NCBI RefSeq assembly: GCF_000478175.1
Contig: NZ_KI515774.1
Span: 726,324-790,323 of the forward strand
Reading direction: 5' to 3'
Source of the DNA: Corynebacterium sp. KPL1814
GTDB lineage: Bacteria; Actinomycetota; Actinomycetes; Mycobacteriales; Mycobacteriaceae
Length of the DNA: 64,000 bases
The notes beneath the pieces were generated by a model. That model ran no database searches and was not told the origin of the DNA. It worked only from the letters and a program-made list of their open reading frames with translations. Within the stretch, counting starts at the first letter, position 1. Each line of letters opens with the position of its first letter. Shown here piece after piece: positions 1 to 10,625 of this stretch. Position numbers and translations under genes: made by a program.

Positions 1-86
1 TGGATAAGGTCGTTGTATTCCTCATCGTGTGGGCTGCCGTGAAATCCTTGCCCAAGCGAACCCGGGAATCCTTGCAGCCTCGCTAA
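1..86 (+). CDS. C-terminal end of a protein upstream of ecfT, probably an ECF S component (partial)
   Basis: An open frame enters from the left edge (codons in frame from base 3) and ends at TAA 84-86. The 27 visible residues have a hydrophobic stretch (VVVFLIVWAAV) and then a basic tail, like the last membrane helix of a small transporter subunit. The stop overlaps the ATG of the next gene (TAATG), so the two are translationally coupled. Because an ECF T component and ATPase follow, a substrate-binding S component is the natural guess. The fragment is too short to name the substrate. Confidence 0.5.
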   Translation, partial: DKVVVFLIVWAAVKSLPKRTRESLQPR

Positions 87-778
87 TGTATCGCCTTCAC
101 CCGTCGACGGTCCTCACCATTGCTGCGTGCGGCTGGATACTTATCCTTGGGCTCAATAGCCCACTAGTCTCCGCGCTCGTGGCAAGTGCGATGCTTGCCT
201 ATGGCGTGTGGGCCACGAGATCCATCGCGATCGTCTTGGCATCCGGGGCGCTCTGTGTCCCAGTGGTCCTATCGATGTTAGTGATCCACGCCCCCTATGG
301 TGATAACCAACTGATTCCGCTAGTCACAAGCGATGGCCTGCTCATTGCAGCCACACTAGCCCTGCGCTTTTTCGCGTTAATGGTGTGCTTCATCGTGGCG
401 ATGTCCGTGCTGCGAATTTCCGATATTGCGAAATGGCTACAAGTCTCGCGCGCGGGGCACAAAATTGCCTACATCGTTGGTGCTTCACTGCAATCTTTGC
501 CTCAAGGCGCGCAGGCATGGCGGACCGTCCGCGATGCTAACCAGCTGGCCGGAATCAAAGTGACGTGGCGCAATACTATTTCTCGGGTGGTCATCCCGGT
601 GATTTCGCGCCTATTGATTCAAGGCACCGAGCGCGGCCACGCCCTAGCCGCCGCGGGCTTTGATGAAGAGGGAACTAGGACCCTTTTGCGGCCGGTACCG
701 GATTCTGCCGTGTCCCGCGTGCTGCGCTGCATCGTTCCCTTAGGAACCATAGGAGTCATGGTCTTTGTATGGATATAG
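86..778 (+). CDS. ECF transporter transmembrane (T) component, CbiQ/EcfT family
   Basis: The product is a 230-residue integral membrane protein. It would couple the S component to the ATPases of an energy-coupling-factor vitamin/metal importer. The start ATG at 86 overlaps the previous stop; a frame extension to 29 has no ribosome site. Hydrophobic helices fill the first 130 residues. The C-terminal cytoplasmic region has the usual two coupling segments, but the Ala-Arg-Gly signatures read QLAGI and AAAGF, so both arginines appear to be replaced. The end overlaps the ATPase start by 10 bases. Family call is good; substrate unknown. Confidence 0.75.
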   Translation: MYRLHPSTVLTIAACGWILILGLNSPLVSALVASAMLAYGVWATRSIAIVLASGALCVPVVLSMLVIHAPYGDNQLIPLVTSDGLLIAATLALRFFALMVCFIVAMSVLRISDIAKWLQVSRAGHKIAYIVGASLQSLPQGAQAWRTVRDANQLAGIKVTWRNTISRVVIPVISRLLIQGTERGHALAAAGFDEEGTRTLLRPVPDSAVSRVLRCIVPLGTIGVMVFVWI

Positions 779-1923
779 ACGATATTCAGCCGAGTAAAGG
801 AACCGTCGTTCAAGTACTTGTTCCTTCGGATGCGATCGCGGAAAACGTAGCGCAAAAGCTAGGAGAAAAATTCTCGACGTCCGCCATCATCGGTACAGAC
901 TCGTCCGCCCAGATGAGCTATTTGCGCGATACCTGTATCGAAGAAGTAGTCCTAGGCCTAGAAAACCAAGGTGAGGACCCAGCGCGCATGCAGGTGCGGG
1001 GAGAGGAAATGCTCGCGGCTGTGGGCCTGAGCGATTACGCGGAGAAGAACCCCACCCAGCTCTCTGGTGGTCAGACCCGGAGGCTCGCAGCTGCGTGTGT
1101 GGCGATTCGCGAACCCGAGGTCCTTATTATTTGCGAGCCGAGCGCGGGTCTTGACCCCACATCGCTGGCGATGATGGTGAAGCTATTGCATTCGCTGCGC
1201 AATACCTGCGTTCTTGCTGTGTCATCGATGCATTGGCCCGAATTGGGCGGTCACGTCGTAGGAGAGATCCCGCAACCGGTCCCACTTAGCTTGGAAGCGA
1301 TTTCGTCCCATGGACCGCGGGAAAATCTCGGCCCGCTTACGGCGCGCCGCGGACAAGAAAAGAAGCGGTGGTGGCAGTCGGCGAAGCCTTCCGGCACTAC
1401 CTTTAGCGTCGGGCCAGTGACCATTCCCATCCGCAGCGGCAGTGTGACCTGGTTGCGCGGGGCAAACGGCACTGGAAAGACATCGCTTCTGCGCTCCGCC
1501 GCCGGCCTTGATGGGGCACAGCGCCCAGCTGAGCCCCGGGGATTGGTCCTCCAATCTCCTTATGACCAGGTAATATATTCCACCTTGGGTGACTTTGTTT
1601 CCGATAGCGCGTTACGGGAGCTACTAGAGCTTGATGCGGCTGAGCACCCATTGGATCTGCCCGCTTCCCGGCTCAGGCTGGCCCAAACTGCACATGTGGT
1701 GGGGATGGGCCACGCCATCGTGCTCATGGATGAGCCGGATAGCTTGCTTTCGCTAACGGATCGAGCGCTGATGCATCAACTGATTCATAGGACGCTGGAA
1801 TCAGGAACGGCAATAATCCTTACGTGCCACGATCCAGGGTTCGTCGAAGAGATCGCGCAGTATGTCAGTATCCAAGAAGTGGAACTGTCCAGCACTGACG
1901 GCATCCAAGAAGACACCAACTAA
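769..1923 (+). CDS. Fused two-domain ECF ATPase with one degenerate half
   Basis: The 384-residue protein carries two ABC ATPase domains in one chain, expected to power the ECF importer encoded upstream. The N-terminal half (about 1-160) has no P-loop; its equivalent region reads VLVPSDAIAENVA. It keeps a perfect signature (LSGGQTRR) and a Walker B with Cys in place of Asp (LIICEPSAGLD). The C-terminal half (about 200-384) has a good Walker A (GANGTGKTS), Walker B (IVLMDEPDS) and H-loop (TCHDP), but its signature is lost (LDLPASRLRLA). Walker A of one half faces the signature of the other, so only one complete ATP site can form. The reading frame is intact. Confidence 0.8.
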   Translation: MDIDDIQPSKGTVVQVLVPSDAIAENVAQKLGEKFSTSAIIGTDSSAQMSYLRDTCIEEVVLGLENQGEDPARMQVRGEEMLAAVGLSDYAEKNPTQLSGGQTRRLAAACVAIREPEVLIICEPSAGLDPTSLAMMVKLLHSLRNTCVLAVSSMHWPELGGHVVGEIPQPVPLSLEAISSHGPRENLGPLTARRGQEKKRWWQSAKPSGTTFSVGPVTIPIRSGSVTWLRGANGTGKTSLLRSAAGLDGAQRPAEPRGLVLQSPYDQVIYSTLGDFVSDSALRELLELDAAEHPLDLPASRLRLAQTAHVVGMGHAIVLMDEPDSLLSLTDRALMHQLIHRTLESGTAIILTCHDPGFVEEIAQYVSIQEVELSSTDGIQEDTN

Positions 1924-1944
1924 GCGTGGCGGCGTTGAGTCGCT

Positions 1945-1982
1945 GCCTTCGCCTCCTGCTAAGAAATCAGAAAGGCGAAGGC
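1945..1982. repeat. Inverted repeat between convergent genes
   Basis: GCCTTCGCCT at 1945-1954 is matched by AGGCGAAGGC at 1973-1982, a perfect 10-bp stem with an 18-nt loop. It lies between the ECF ATPase gene and the convergent acnR. There is no clear U-tract on either side, so it is at best a weak or Rho-assisted terminator. Confidence 0.5.
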
Positions 1983-1992
1983 TGGTGCGCGG

Positions 1993-2568
1993 TTAGCGCT
2001 GAGGCGAACTAGAACTCCGGATCGATTGCTCTACCAGATCGAGGACGCGCTCCAGGCTATCCGTATCTCCCAAGGCGAGCCTATTAATAAACCCATCCAT
2101 GAAGGTTTCCAAATAGCGCACCAGGGTATCTATATCGACGTCGTCTCGCAGGCGGCCTTGCTCTGCGTTGGAGGCGAGGCGGGCGCGGATAGCCTCGTCA
2201 CGAATGGACTGGTGCTCTTTCCAGCGCGCAGCAAATGATGGGTCCGTGCGCAATAGAGAAGTGATCTCTAGACGCGTGGCAAGCCAATCGTGGCGTTCTG
2301 GGTGACGCAACATTTCACGCATGACTTCGACGAGGCCATTATTAGCCACTACTTCCGCCTGGCGCGCGGCATCTTCGCGGGCTAAGGAAAGAAATAGAGA
2401 TTCCTTGTCCCCAAAGTGGTGAAAAATGGCGCCACGTGATTTCCCGGTGGCTTGTTCTAAGAGGCGAACCGTCGCACCCTCATAGCCATGCTCGGCAAAG
2501 CAACGTCGCGCCCCAACGAGAATTTCGTGCCGCCGCCGATTTAACTCAGATTCACTCACGATTGGCAT
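1993..2568 (-). CDS. acnR: TetR-family repressor of aconitase, AcnR
   Basis: The 191-residue TetR regulator has an N-terminal helix-turn-helix (residues about 12-55, with ATVRLLEQATGKSRGAIFHHF) and an all-helical ligand domain. In C. glutamicum, AcnR represses acn and lies directly downstream of it, exactly as here. The sequence and position together make the name secure. The start ATG follows AAAGGAG at a somewhat long distance. A terminator-like hairpin lies between acn and acnR, so acnR probably has its own promoter as well as read-through. Confidence 0.9.
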   Translation of the reverse strand: MPIVSESELNRRRHEILVGARRCFAEHGYEGATVRLLEQATGKSRGAIFHHFGDKESLFLSLAREDAARQAEVVANNGLVEVMREMLRHPERHDWLATRLEITSLLRTDPSFAARWKEHQSIRDEAIRARLASNAEQGRLRDDVDIDTLVRYLETFMDGFINRLALGDTDSLERVLDLVEQSIRSSSSPQR

Positions 2569-2613
2569 AGTGAGGTCGTCTCCTTTTAGGAATAATTAAT
2601 ACTTCAAGTTAAG

Positions 2614-2633
2614 TATGTTCTGAAACGAACATA
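2614..2633. promoter_or_regulatory. Palindrome upstream of acnR, candidate autoregulatory operator
   Basis: TATGTTC (2614-2620) and GAACATA (2627-2633) form a 7-bp inverted repeat with a 6-nt spacer, about 45 bases upstream of the acnR start. TetR-family repressors often bind such palindromes near their own promoters. It does not clearly match the acn operator, so the binding protein is uncertain. Confidence 0.35.
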
Positions 2634-2640
2634 GTACGAC

Positions 2641-2698
2641 AATAAAGAAACGCGGGGCCGCAGAGCCCTCTACGGGAGAGAGCGGTGCGACCCCGCGT
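2641..2698 (-). terminator. Intrinsic terminator after acn
   Basis: On the minus strand a 13-bp GC-rich stem with one mismatch (arms 2650-2662 and 2686-2698, core ACGCGGGG/CCCCGCGT) is followed by TTTCTTTATT. It lies 65 bases past the acn stop and before acnR. Confidence 0.8.
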
Positions 2699-2762
2699 CT
2701 TCAAGCTCAGCGACGAGCACTAAGCCCAAAAAGCTTAGTACTTTTCCGTCGCATTAAGTGGC

Positions 2763-5579
<2,817 letters not shown>

Positions 5580-5780
5580 AGGGAGCTCCATTCCTTGTTG
5601 ATAAACAGTCTGTTCTGTTTTGTACTCGCCGCCTACTGGAGTTGCGGGATAAGCAAAAGGTGCGCGACCACATAGTGGTCGAGACGAAGCCATGGGGCCC
5701 GCAGTGCCAAAGACGGCAAAGAACGCGATGGTTCACCTATTTATTGTAGAGGTAAAAACCTTCCGTTGCTTCAATTGTAA

Positions 5781-5796
5781 CGGGACAAGCGTTCTG
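5781..5796. promoter_or_regulatory. AcnR-like operator upstream of acn
   Basis: Read on the minus strand the site is CAGAAC-GCTT-GTCCCG. The C. glutamicum AcnR operator, as I recall it, is CAGNAC-nnnc-GTACTG. The left arm matches fully and the right arm partly. It is about 200 bases upstream of the acn start, in the divergent interval shared with the next gene. Confidence 0.4.
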
Positions 5797-5953
5797 TTTA
5801 AAGCTTTTAGTCGCACTCGGCGCGTTTACTGTGTGGGCGGCGGCGGTAACCATTATCTTTAATGAAGAACGACTGAGGAATATGCGCAGTGCATAACCCC
5901 CGATTTCGGGTGCACGAGCCTCCGTAACAGGGAAATAGAGGGAAGAGGATTGA

Positions 5954-6427
5954 ATGGTTCCGGGTGATGTGGACGTCCCGCGGCTGGCTCAGCAGCTCAA
6001 GCAGGATGGCGTGGCTTATTCCGCACCCTCCCTGGAATCGGATACTCAGCTGAACGCACACGTCGCAGAGCAACTGCGTGAGGGTGACGGGGTTGCCGTG
6101 GTCGATGTCTTTGTCTCCAAGGCCGCCGACGCGCGCGACATTGCACAAGAGCTCCATGATGCTACCGATCTGCACACTGTCATCGTGCAGACCCCGCGCC
6201 ATGTCTCCTCGGTTAGCGAGAACTATAGCCGTGCGGATATTGAATCTTCCCAGGCGCAATTAAAACCGGGACTTAACCAAGTCGATCTTGTGCAGCAGTA
6301 CTATGCAGGGCTTGAGCAAAGCAGCTTTCCGATGATCGCAGTCGTCGCCGTCGTCGCCATACTCGCCCTACTTTTCGGCGGTTTAAGTTATTGGCGTGCC
6401 TCCCTTCACCGCGAACTTCGGGGGTAA
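5954..6427 (+). CDS. Rv1476-family membrane protein (DUF6676-like)
   Basis: This 157-residue protein has a soluble N-terminal domain (about 1-120) and one transmembrane segment near the C-terminus (about 126-148, IAVVAVVAILALLFGGL), ending in a basic tail. In mycobacteria the homologue Rv1476 sits between acn and ripA, the same order as here. That suggests a role linked to the peptidoglycan hydrolase, but the function is not known. The start has AGAGGA upstream. The soluble part has the look of a thioredoxin-fold-like or TPM-like domain, but this is only an impression. Confidence 0.75.
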   Translation: MVPGDVDVPRLAQQLKQDGVAYSAPSLESDTQLNAHVAEQLREGDGVAVVDVFVSKAADARDIAQELHDATDLHTVIVQTPRHVSSVSENYSRADIESSQAQLKPGLNQVDLVQQYYAGLEQSSFPMIAVVAVVAILALLFGGLSYWRASLHRELRG

Positions 6428-6896
6428 GTAGCTGCCATTCAGGAGGGCGCGGGTCCGGGGAGGGTGGACGTATCAAGGCGTCCAAACGTATCCAACTTCT
6501 AGCTATGTTTGTTCGAAAAAGTAGAAGAAAAATTCCATTTTTTCAGCGCTCGGCGCGCCCCAGAACCATCCGCCGAATCGAGCTAAATTTTGCGGCCGCA
6601 TGAGCGTCGTGGCGTACCACACCGAAGGGACTTGCGGTGCCCACCCTGAGGTTTATAGAAAATGATGTTCAGGAATTGGCGTGATTCATCAGCCTCCTTA
6701 CGGGCGCCCCTCGGGCGACTCCGGGTCGCTGCGGATGAAGAAAACTGTGGTTGCCTAAAAGGTCAGGGGAGCGGGGGAGGGGTCAAAGTAAAGGCTTAGT
6801 GGTTGACTTGAGTTGGGGGAGTGGTTCTAGAGCTGTGAAATGGCTCCGAATTGGTTACAGCTCGGGGCGCAAGACCCTCGAAATACGAAAACCAAA
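6428..6896 (+). other. Non-coding spacer with GC-rich hairpins
   Basis: No convincing reading frame. A compact hairpin pair lies at about 6701-6735: CGCCC-ctc-GGGCG, then GAC-tccg-GGTC. The first part after the upstream stop has no clear terminator. The interval ends at the GlxR-like box. It may contain the 3' end of the upstream transcript and upstream promoter sequence of the hydrolase gene. Confidence 0.4.
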
Positions 6897-6910
6897 GTGA
6901 TGAACATCAC
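6897..6910. promoter_or_regulatory. GlxR (CRP-type) binding site candidate
   Basis: GTGA-TGAACA-TCAC is a perfect palindrome with the 4-6-4 spacing of the corynebacterial GlxR consensus TGTGA-N6-TCACA. GlxR is the cAMP-responsive global regulator of Corynebacterium and is known to control cell-wall hydrolase and rpf genes there. The box abuts an MtrA-like direct repeat. Confidence 0.55.
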
Positions 6911-6927
6911 AATAACGGGATGGTAAC
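6911..6927 (+). promoter_or_regulatory. MtrA box candidate (direct repeat)
   Basis: ATAACG (6911-6916) and GTAACA (6922-6927) form a direct repeat with 11-bp periodicity. This resembles the GTAACA-type tandem repeat bound by MtrA of the MtrAB osmo/cell-wall two-component system. C. glutamicum nlpC, the likely orthologue of the downstream hydrolase gene, is a known MtrA target. A promoter just downstream is therefore likely; TAGGTA at about 6945 is a possible -10. Confidence 0.5.
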
Positions 6928-6978
6928 AAAATTATTGCAGGTTAGGTACGACTGTTGCGTCATGTGGTTTAACTTGAC

Positions 6979-8114
6979 TCCACGTAATTAAGTGGAATGT
7001 GTGCGAAAAGGGCGTGTCGTGACGTATGGTTCGAGTGTCGACTCAAGGGACATGAATATCTTCTTGAGTTCATGGGCTTAGCCTTGACGGTCAATTGAAG
7101 ATTCGCACGGGTATGTGGGGAAGCACGCCTCGCGGGAATCGAGGAATTGGCGGTTCTTGGAAGTCAATGAACCACGGAGCGAACTCTCGAACGGGAGAGT
7201 AGAAAATCTTTCACTTGAGCGATGACAATGTTCGAAAAATAAACATCAACCCACCTTCCTTAAAAGTGGTGAGACGAGTTCGCTAGAGCTCCGTTGTGTG
7301 GGTATGCGGGTGTTGTTCTTTGTCGAGCCCTTCGATATTGGATTCCCAGAGAAGCGGAATCCAGGCACGAGGTTCGCGAGGAGCGCAGTCGGGTACGTGC
7401 AGAATGGGAGAATGAGGGAACCGGAATCACACTAGGGCCAGCATCGTGTGGCCTGTTCATGGTTTGTGGCCGCTTGCCCTCGCACGGAAGAGTACGCGAA
7501 TAAAGCTGTACATCCACTGCGCCGCGGCGAGTTGCGCCAAGGATCATAGGGCAGTTCTCACTGTGCCAAGCGCAGCGTGCGAAGGGGCTTGGACTCTTTT
7601 AGCAACCCAAATTCACCGCAGGCCACAACTGGAGCTCTATGAAGATGCGCCAATCCTAGATTGGAACTGCAATGGGAGAGTAGTAGATGCTCCCTGCAGC
7701 GCTAGAGCGCTCACGCTCACAGTAAACCGCGTAGGACACGTGGAGAAAGTGCACCATACATGTCGCTGGTATGGGGAAATAGTAGCGATTGTTGGGCATT
7801 GAGTCGTGAGGCTACTGAGCTCAAGCATCAGTGCATAGAGCTTTAATAGACGTGCGCAATCCCTAGGTGAAGTCTTTACTTTTCGGGCTCATGTGCCGCT
7901 TACCTCCTGGAGCTAAGGGCTGCCAGGGCGATAACGCATACCCATAAGCCTTTGGGTGTGCGGCTATCGGATTCGGAATATCGCAACGAAGACTCTGAGC
8001 TTGCTGCTGTGCGAAAATGCGCAAGCTTCAGTGTCTCGGGCATTCCTATGCCCAAGTGCGGTTCATGGTGTCCCAATCTTTAACAGGAAGGTGGTCCAAA
8101 CAAGGAGAATTCCA
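6979..8114 (+). ncRNA. Long structured non-coding interval, probable 5' leader of the hydrolase gene
   Basis: About 1.1 kb without a credible gene, between the GlxR/MtrA boxes and the hydrolase start. Inverted repeats are dense: TCCAC/GTGGA (6979-6996), ACTCAAG/CTTGAGT (7041-7069, competing with CATGAA/TTCATG), CCTCG/CGAGG (7128-7144), GGTTC/GAACC (7152-7173), ACTCTC/GAGAGT (7183-7200), TTGGATTCC/GGAATCCAG (7338-7364), GGGCCA/TGGCCT (7435-7454), CCATAC/GTATGG (7754-7774), GCATACCC/GGGTGTGC (about 7936-7962) and GGGCAT/ATGCCC (8038-8053). A c-di-AMP (ydaO) riboswitch is reported in the C. glutamicum nlpC leader, so one may lie here. I could not align its conserved segments. The interval is longer than that riboswitch alone needs. 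Confidence 0.5.
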
Positions 8115-9497
8115 GTGGCCACTATTCGTCTACCGCGCATCCGACATGTTCGCGCAACTATAGCTGCAGTCGCAGGTGCCGCAGCGCTATCGCCCCTTAC
8201 GTCCATCGCTCCCGCAGGAGCAGATGAGCACCCCGATCCCGCCCAAGCCGGCGCGGTTGAAGAAGTTCCAAGCGCCGGTGCAGATGACTCCATTGCCCGC
8301 GCTGTATCAAACGTTGATGCTCAGCAGCGGGACGTAGATCAGCTGCGGCAGCTGCTCGACCAGGCGGAGGAGCAAGCGGCGGCCGCGACAGAGCGCATCG
8401 CCCAGCTTTCGGCCGATCCTGAGCTTGCGGACGATGCGGCAGAGCTTGACCAAGCTTATGCCGATAAGCGCGCAGCCGAATCGGCAATGGTAGAGCACCG
8501 CCGTAACTTGGCCCAGCGGGAAGCTCAAATGAATGCCACCCGTAACTTCGCCGAGGCGTCTTTTGCTCACCAGCAGCAGGCGGTGGAGGTATCCCAACAA
8601 GGCGACCTTCCAAAGGTGCAAAATCAAGATAATAACCTTGATTTTAAGGTAAATGGAGATGCGTTTGCCGATGCTCCCGTCAAGTCGAAAGACTTGAATA
8701 AAGACAAGGCTCAAAACTTTACCGACGAAATCGTTCCCGACGAGACTCCGCTACCTGAGGCGACTAATAACGACGTCGGTTCGGACGAGCAGGCGGATCC
8801 GGCGCCCCCGAAGGCGGAGTTCGGCACTGCGCTTAACCAGGGGGCAACCCCGTCCTTTAACACGGTGGACTTTGGCACCGGATCCTCGGCATCGGACGTT
8901 ATGGACGTCGCCGGGGAGCTCGCCGCATCCGTCGACCAAGACGATGTGCGAGCACTGATGGAGGGATCTGCAGACTTGTTGGGGATTGGCAGCCCGAATA
9001 CGGCGCCATCGGCAAGCACTGATCCTTCCGTCACCGGTCAAGGGTCAGGAGCGCCATCCACCCCTGCTCCGGGCAATAGCAGCCAGATTGAGGCGGTAAT
9101 TGCTCGCGCAGAATCTGTCATCGGAACCCCATACGTGTGGGGCGGCGGCGACAACAATGGCCCAACTGGCGGCCTCCGGGACGGCGGCGTTGCCGATAGC
9201 TTTGGTGATTACGGCCGGAGCGGTTTTGATTGCTCTGGATTGACTAAGTACGCGTTCGCCGCAGCAGGCCTGGACCTTCCGCACTACACCGGTGCGCAGT
9301 ACCAAATGGGCAACAAGGTTTCGCGCGACAACTTGCAGCGCGGCGACCTCATCTTCTACGGCGCCGGCGGTAGTCAGCATGTTGCGATCTACTTGGGCAA
9401 TGACCAAATGATTGAAGCCCCGCAGTCTGGCCAGAACGTACAGGTCTCCCCCGTGCGCTGGGCTGGTGCGACCCCGGATGTCGTGCGTCTTCTCTAA
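8115..9497 (+). CDS. Secreted NlpC/P60 peptidoglycan endopeptidase, RipA-like
   Basis: The 460-residue hydrolase starts at GTG 8115, with AAGGAG 7 bases upstream; frame upstream of this is leader. Residues 1-36 are a signal peptide ending PAGA before DEHPD. A coiled coil covers about 58-150, then a Pro/Ala/Ser-rich linker. The NlpC/P60 domain fills about 325-460. Catalytic residues are Cys373 (FDCSGLTKYAF), His422 (SQHVAIY) and Glu434. The spacings of 49 and 12 residues are identical to Cys383-His432-Glu444 of M. tuberculosis RipA. It should cleave D-Glu-mDAP bonds during daughter-cell separation. It is likely the orthologue of C. glutamicum nlpC (cg1735). Confidence 0.9.
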   Translation: MATIRLPRIRHVRATIAAVAGAAALSPLTSIAPAGADEHPDPAQAGAVEEVPSAGADDSIARAVSNVDAQQRDVDQLRQLLDQAEEQAAAATERIAQLSADPELADDAAELDQAYADKRAAESAMVEHRRNLAQREAQMNATRNFAEASFAHQQQAVEVSQQGDLPKVQNQDNNLDFKVNGDAFADAPVKSKDLNKDKAQNFTDEIVPDETPLPEATNNDVGSDEQADPAPPKAEFGTALNQGATPSFNTVDFGTGSSASDVMDVAGELAASVDQDDVRALMEGSADLLGIGSPNTAPSASTDPSVTGQGSGAPSTPAPGNSSQIEAVIARAESVIGTPYVWGGGDNNGPTGGLRDGGVADSFGDYGRSGFDCSGLTKYAFAAAGLDLPHYTGAQYQMGNKVSRDNLQRGDLIFYGAGGSQHVAIYLGNDQMIEAPQSGQNVQVSPVRWAGATPDVVRLL

Positions 9498-9529
9498 TTC
9501 TTAGCCTTGTGGTTGCTACTATTTAGGGC

Positions 9530-10603
9530 ATGACTGACGCACAGCATCCTGCCCAAAATTTCGACGCCCTGCTCGTTCTTTCTTTCGGTGGCCCGGAAGG
9601 AAACGAGGAGGTCGTTCCGTTTTTAGAGAACGTTACGCGGGGCCGCGGAATTCCGCGCGAGCGCTTAGAAGTAGTGGGCGAGCATTATTACCACTTTGAC
9701 GGGGTAAGCCCGATCAACGGCCTGAACCGGGAGATTATCAGTAACGTCGAAGGTGAGTTGAAAAAACGCGGACATAATCTACCGGTTTATTTTGGCAATC
9801 GGAACTGGCACCCCTTTGCCACAGCTACCGCAGAGAAAATGGCGGAAGAGGGGATCCGCACGGTGGCCGTCTTCGCCACCTCCGCTTGGGGAGGCTACTC
9901 GGCGTGCCGGCAATACGATGAAGACATCGCTGCAATGCGGCAACACCTTGCAGATAAGGCTCTGCCAGAAATCGAATTCACCAAGATTCGACAATTTTAT
10001 GATCACCCCAAGTTTATCGCGGAGATGGCCGATGCCGTCGCCGAGGCCTGGCGCCGTATCCCCGCCGAGAAAATGGAGAGCGCGCGCATGCTGTTTACAG
10101 CCCACTCGGTGCCGAATGCACACGATAATGTCGGCGGTGCAGACGGGGACAAAAACCTTTACTCCCGGCAAGTAGCCGAAGCCTCCCGTCTGGTGGCCGA
10201 GCGCGCCGGAATTTCTGATTACGACTTGGTGTGGCAATCGCGCTCCGGTAACCCGAAGACGCCGTGGCTGGAACCGGATATCGTTGACCACACCACCGAA
10301 ATCCATGACCGCGACGGGGTAGGCGCCGTAGTGGTGTGCCCCATCGGTTTCATCTCCGATCACATGGAGGTCATCTGGGACTTGGATTCCGAACTGCAAG
10401 CCGCAGCCGATGAGATGGGAGTACAGGTCGAGCGCGCCCGCACCGCTGGCCCCTCCCAGCGGTTTGCGGGCATGGTGGTGGATCTGGTGGAAGAACTCGA
10501 ACAGGGGAAGCCGTGGGAGACCAGCGGGAATGTCACCGTACAAGGGTGCACCACCAACGGCGCGCCCTGCGCTGCAGGCTGCTGCGATATCCGCGCCCAC
10601 TAA
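9530..10603 (+). CDS. hemH: Ferrochelatase (coproporphyrin III type)
   Basis: A 357-residue ferrochelatase that inserts iron into coproporphyrin III in the actinobacterial heme pathway (also called cpfC). The start of the family fold ([19 protein letters not shown]) and the active-site region ([10 protein letters not shown]) are present. The C-terminal [14 protein letters not shown] provides the cysteines that, with one internal Cys, hold the [2Fe-2S] cluster of actinobacterial enzymes. TACTAT at 9517-9522, 7 bases before the ATG, indicates its own leaderless promoter. Synteny with nlpC and acn matches C. glutamicum. Confidence 0.95.
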   Translation: MTDAQHPAQNFDALLVLSFGGPEGNEEVVPFLENVTRGRGIPRERLEVVGEHYYHFDGVSPINGLNREIISNVEGELKKRGHNLPVYFGNRNWHPFATATAEKMAEEGIRTVAVFATSAWGGYSACRQYDEDIAAMRQHLADKALPEIEFTKIRQFYDHPKFIAEMADAVAEAWRRIPAEKMESARMLFTAHSVPNAHDNVGGADGDKNLYSRQVAEASRLVAERAGISDYDLVWQSRSGNPKTPWLEPDIVDHTTEIHDRDGVGAVVVCPIGFISDHMEVIWDLDSELQAAADEMGVQVERARTAGPSQRFAGMVVDLVEELEQGKPWETSGNVTVQGCTTNGAPCAAGCCDIRAH

Positions 10604-10625
10604 AGGGGCCGCGTGCGAGCCTGCT

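Noticed and set aside
6505-6520. Possible LexA (SOS) half-site TGTTCGA
   Set aside because: The opposite half-site is missing; one half occurs by chance.
6999-7020. Group II intron-like 5' end GTGTGCG
   Set aside because: No domain V sequence and no reverse transcriptase frame are present downstream.
7260-7828. Short overlapping frames of 60-118 codons on both strands in the structured interval
   Set aside because: No ribosome sites, no conserved motifs, and amino-acid composition typical of translated non-coding sequence.
7900-7925. Possible 3' part of a ydaO riboswitch (GGAGCTAAGGGC)
   Set aside because: The other conserved blocks of the motif could not be found in the right order, so I do not mark a riboswitch here.
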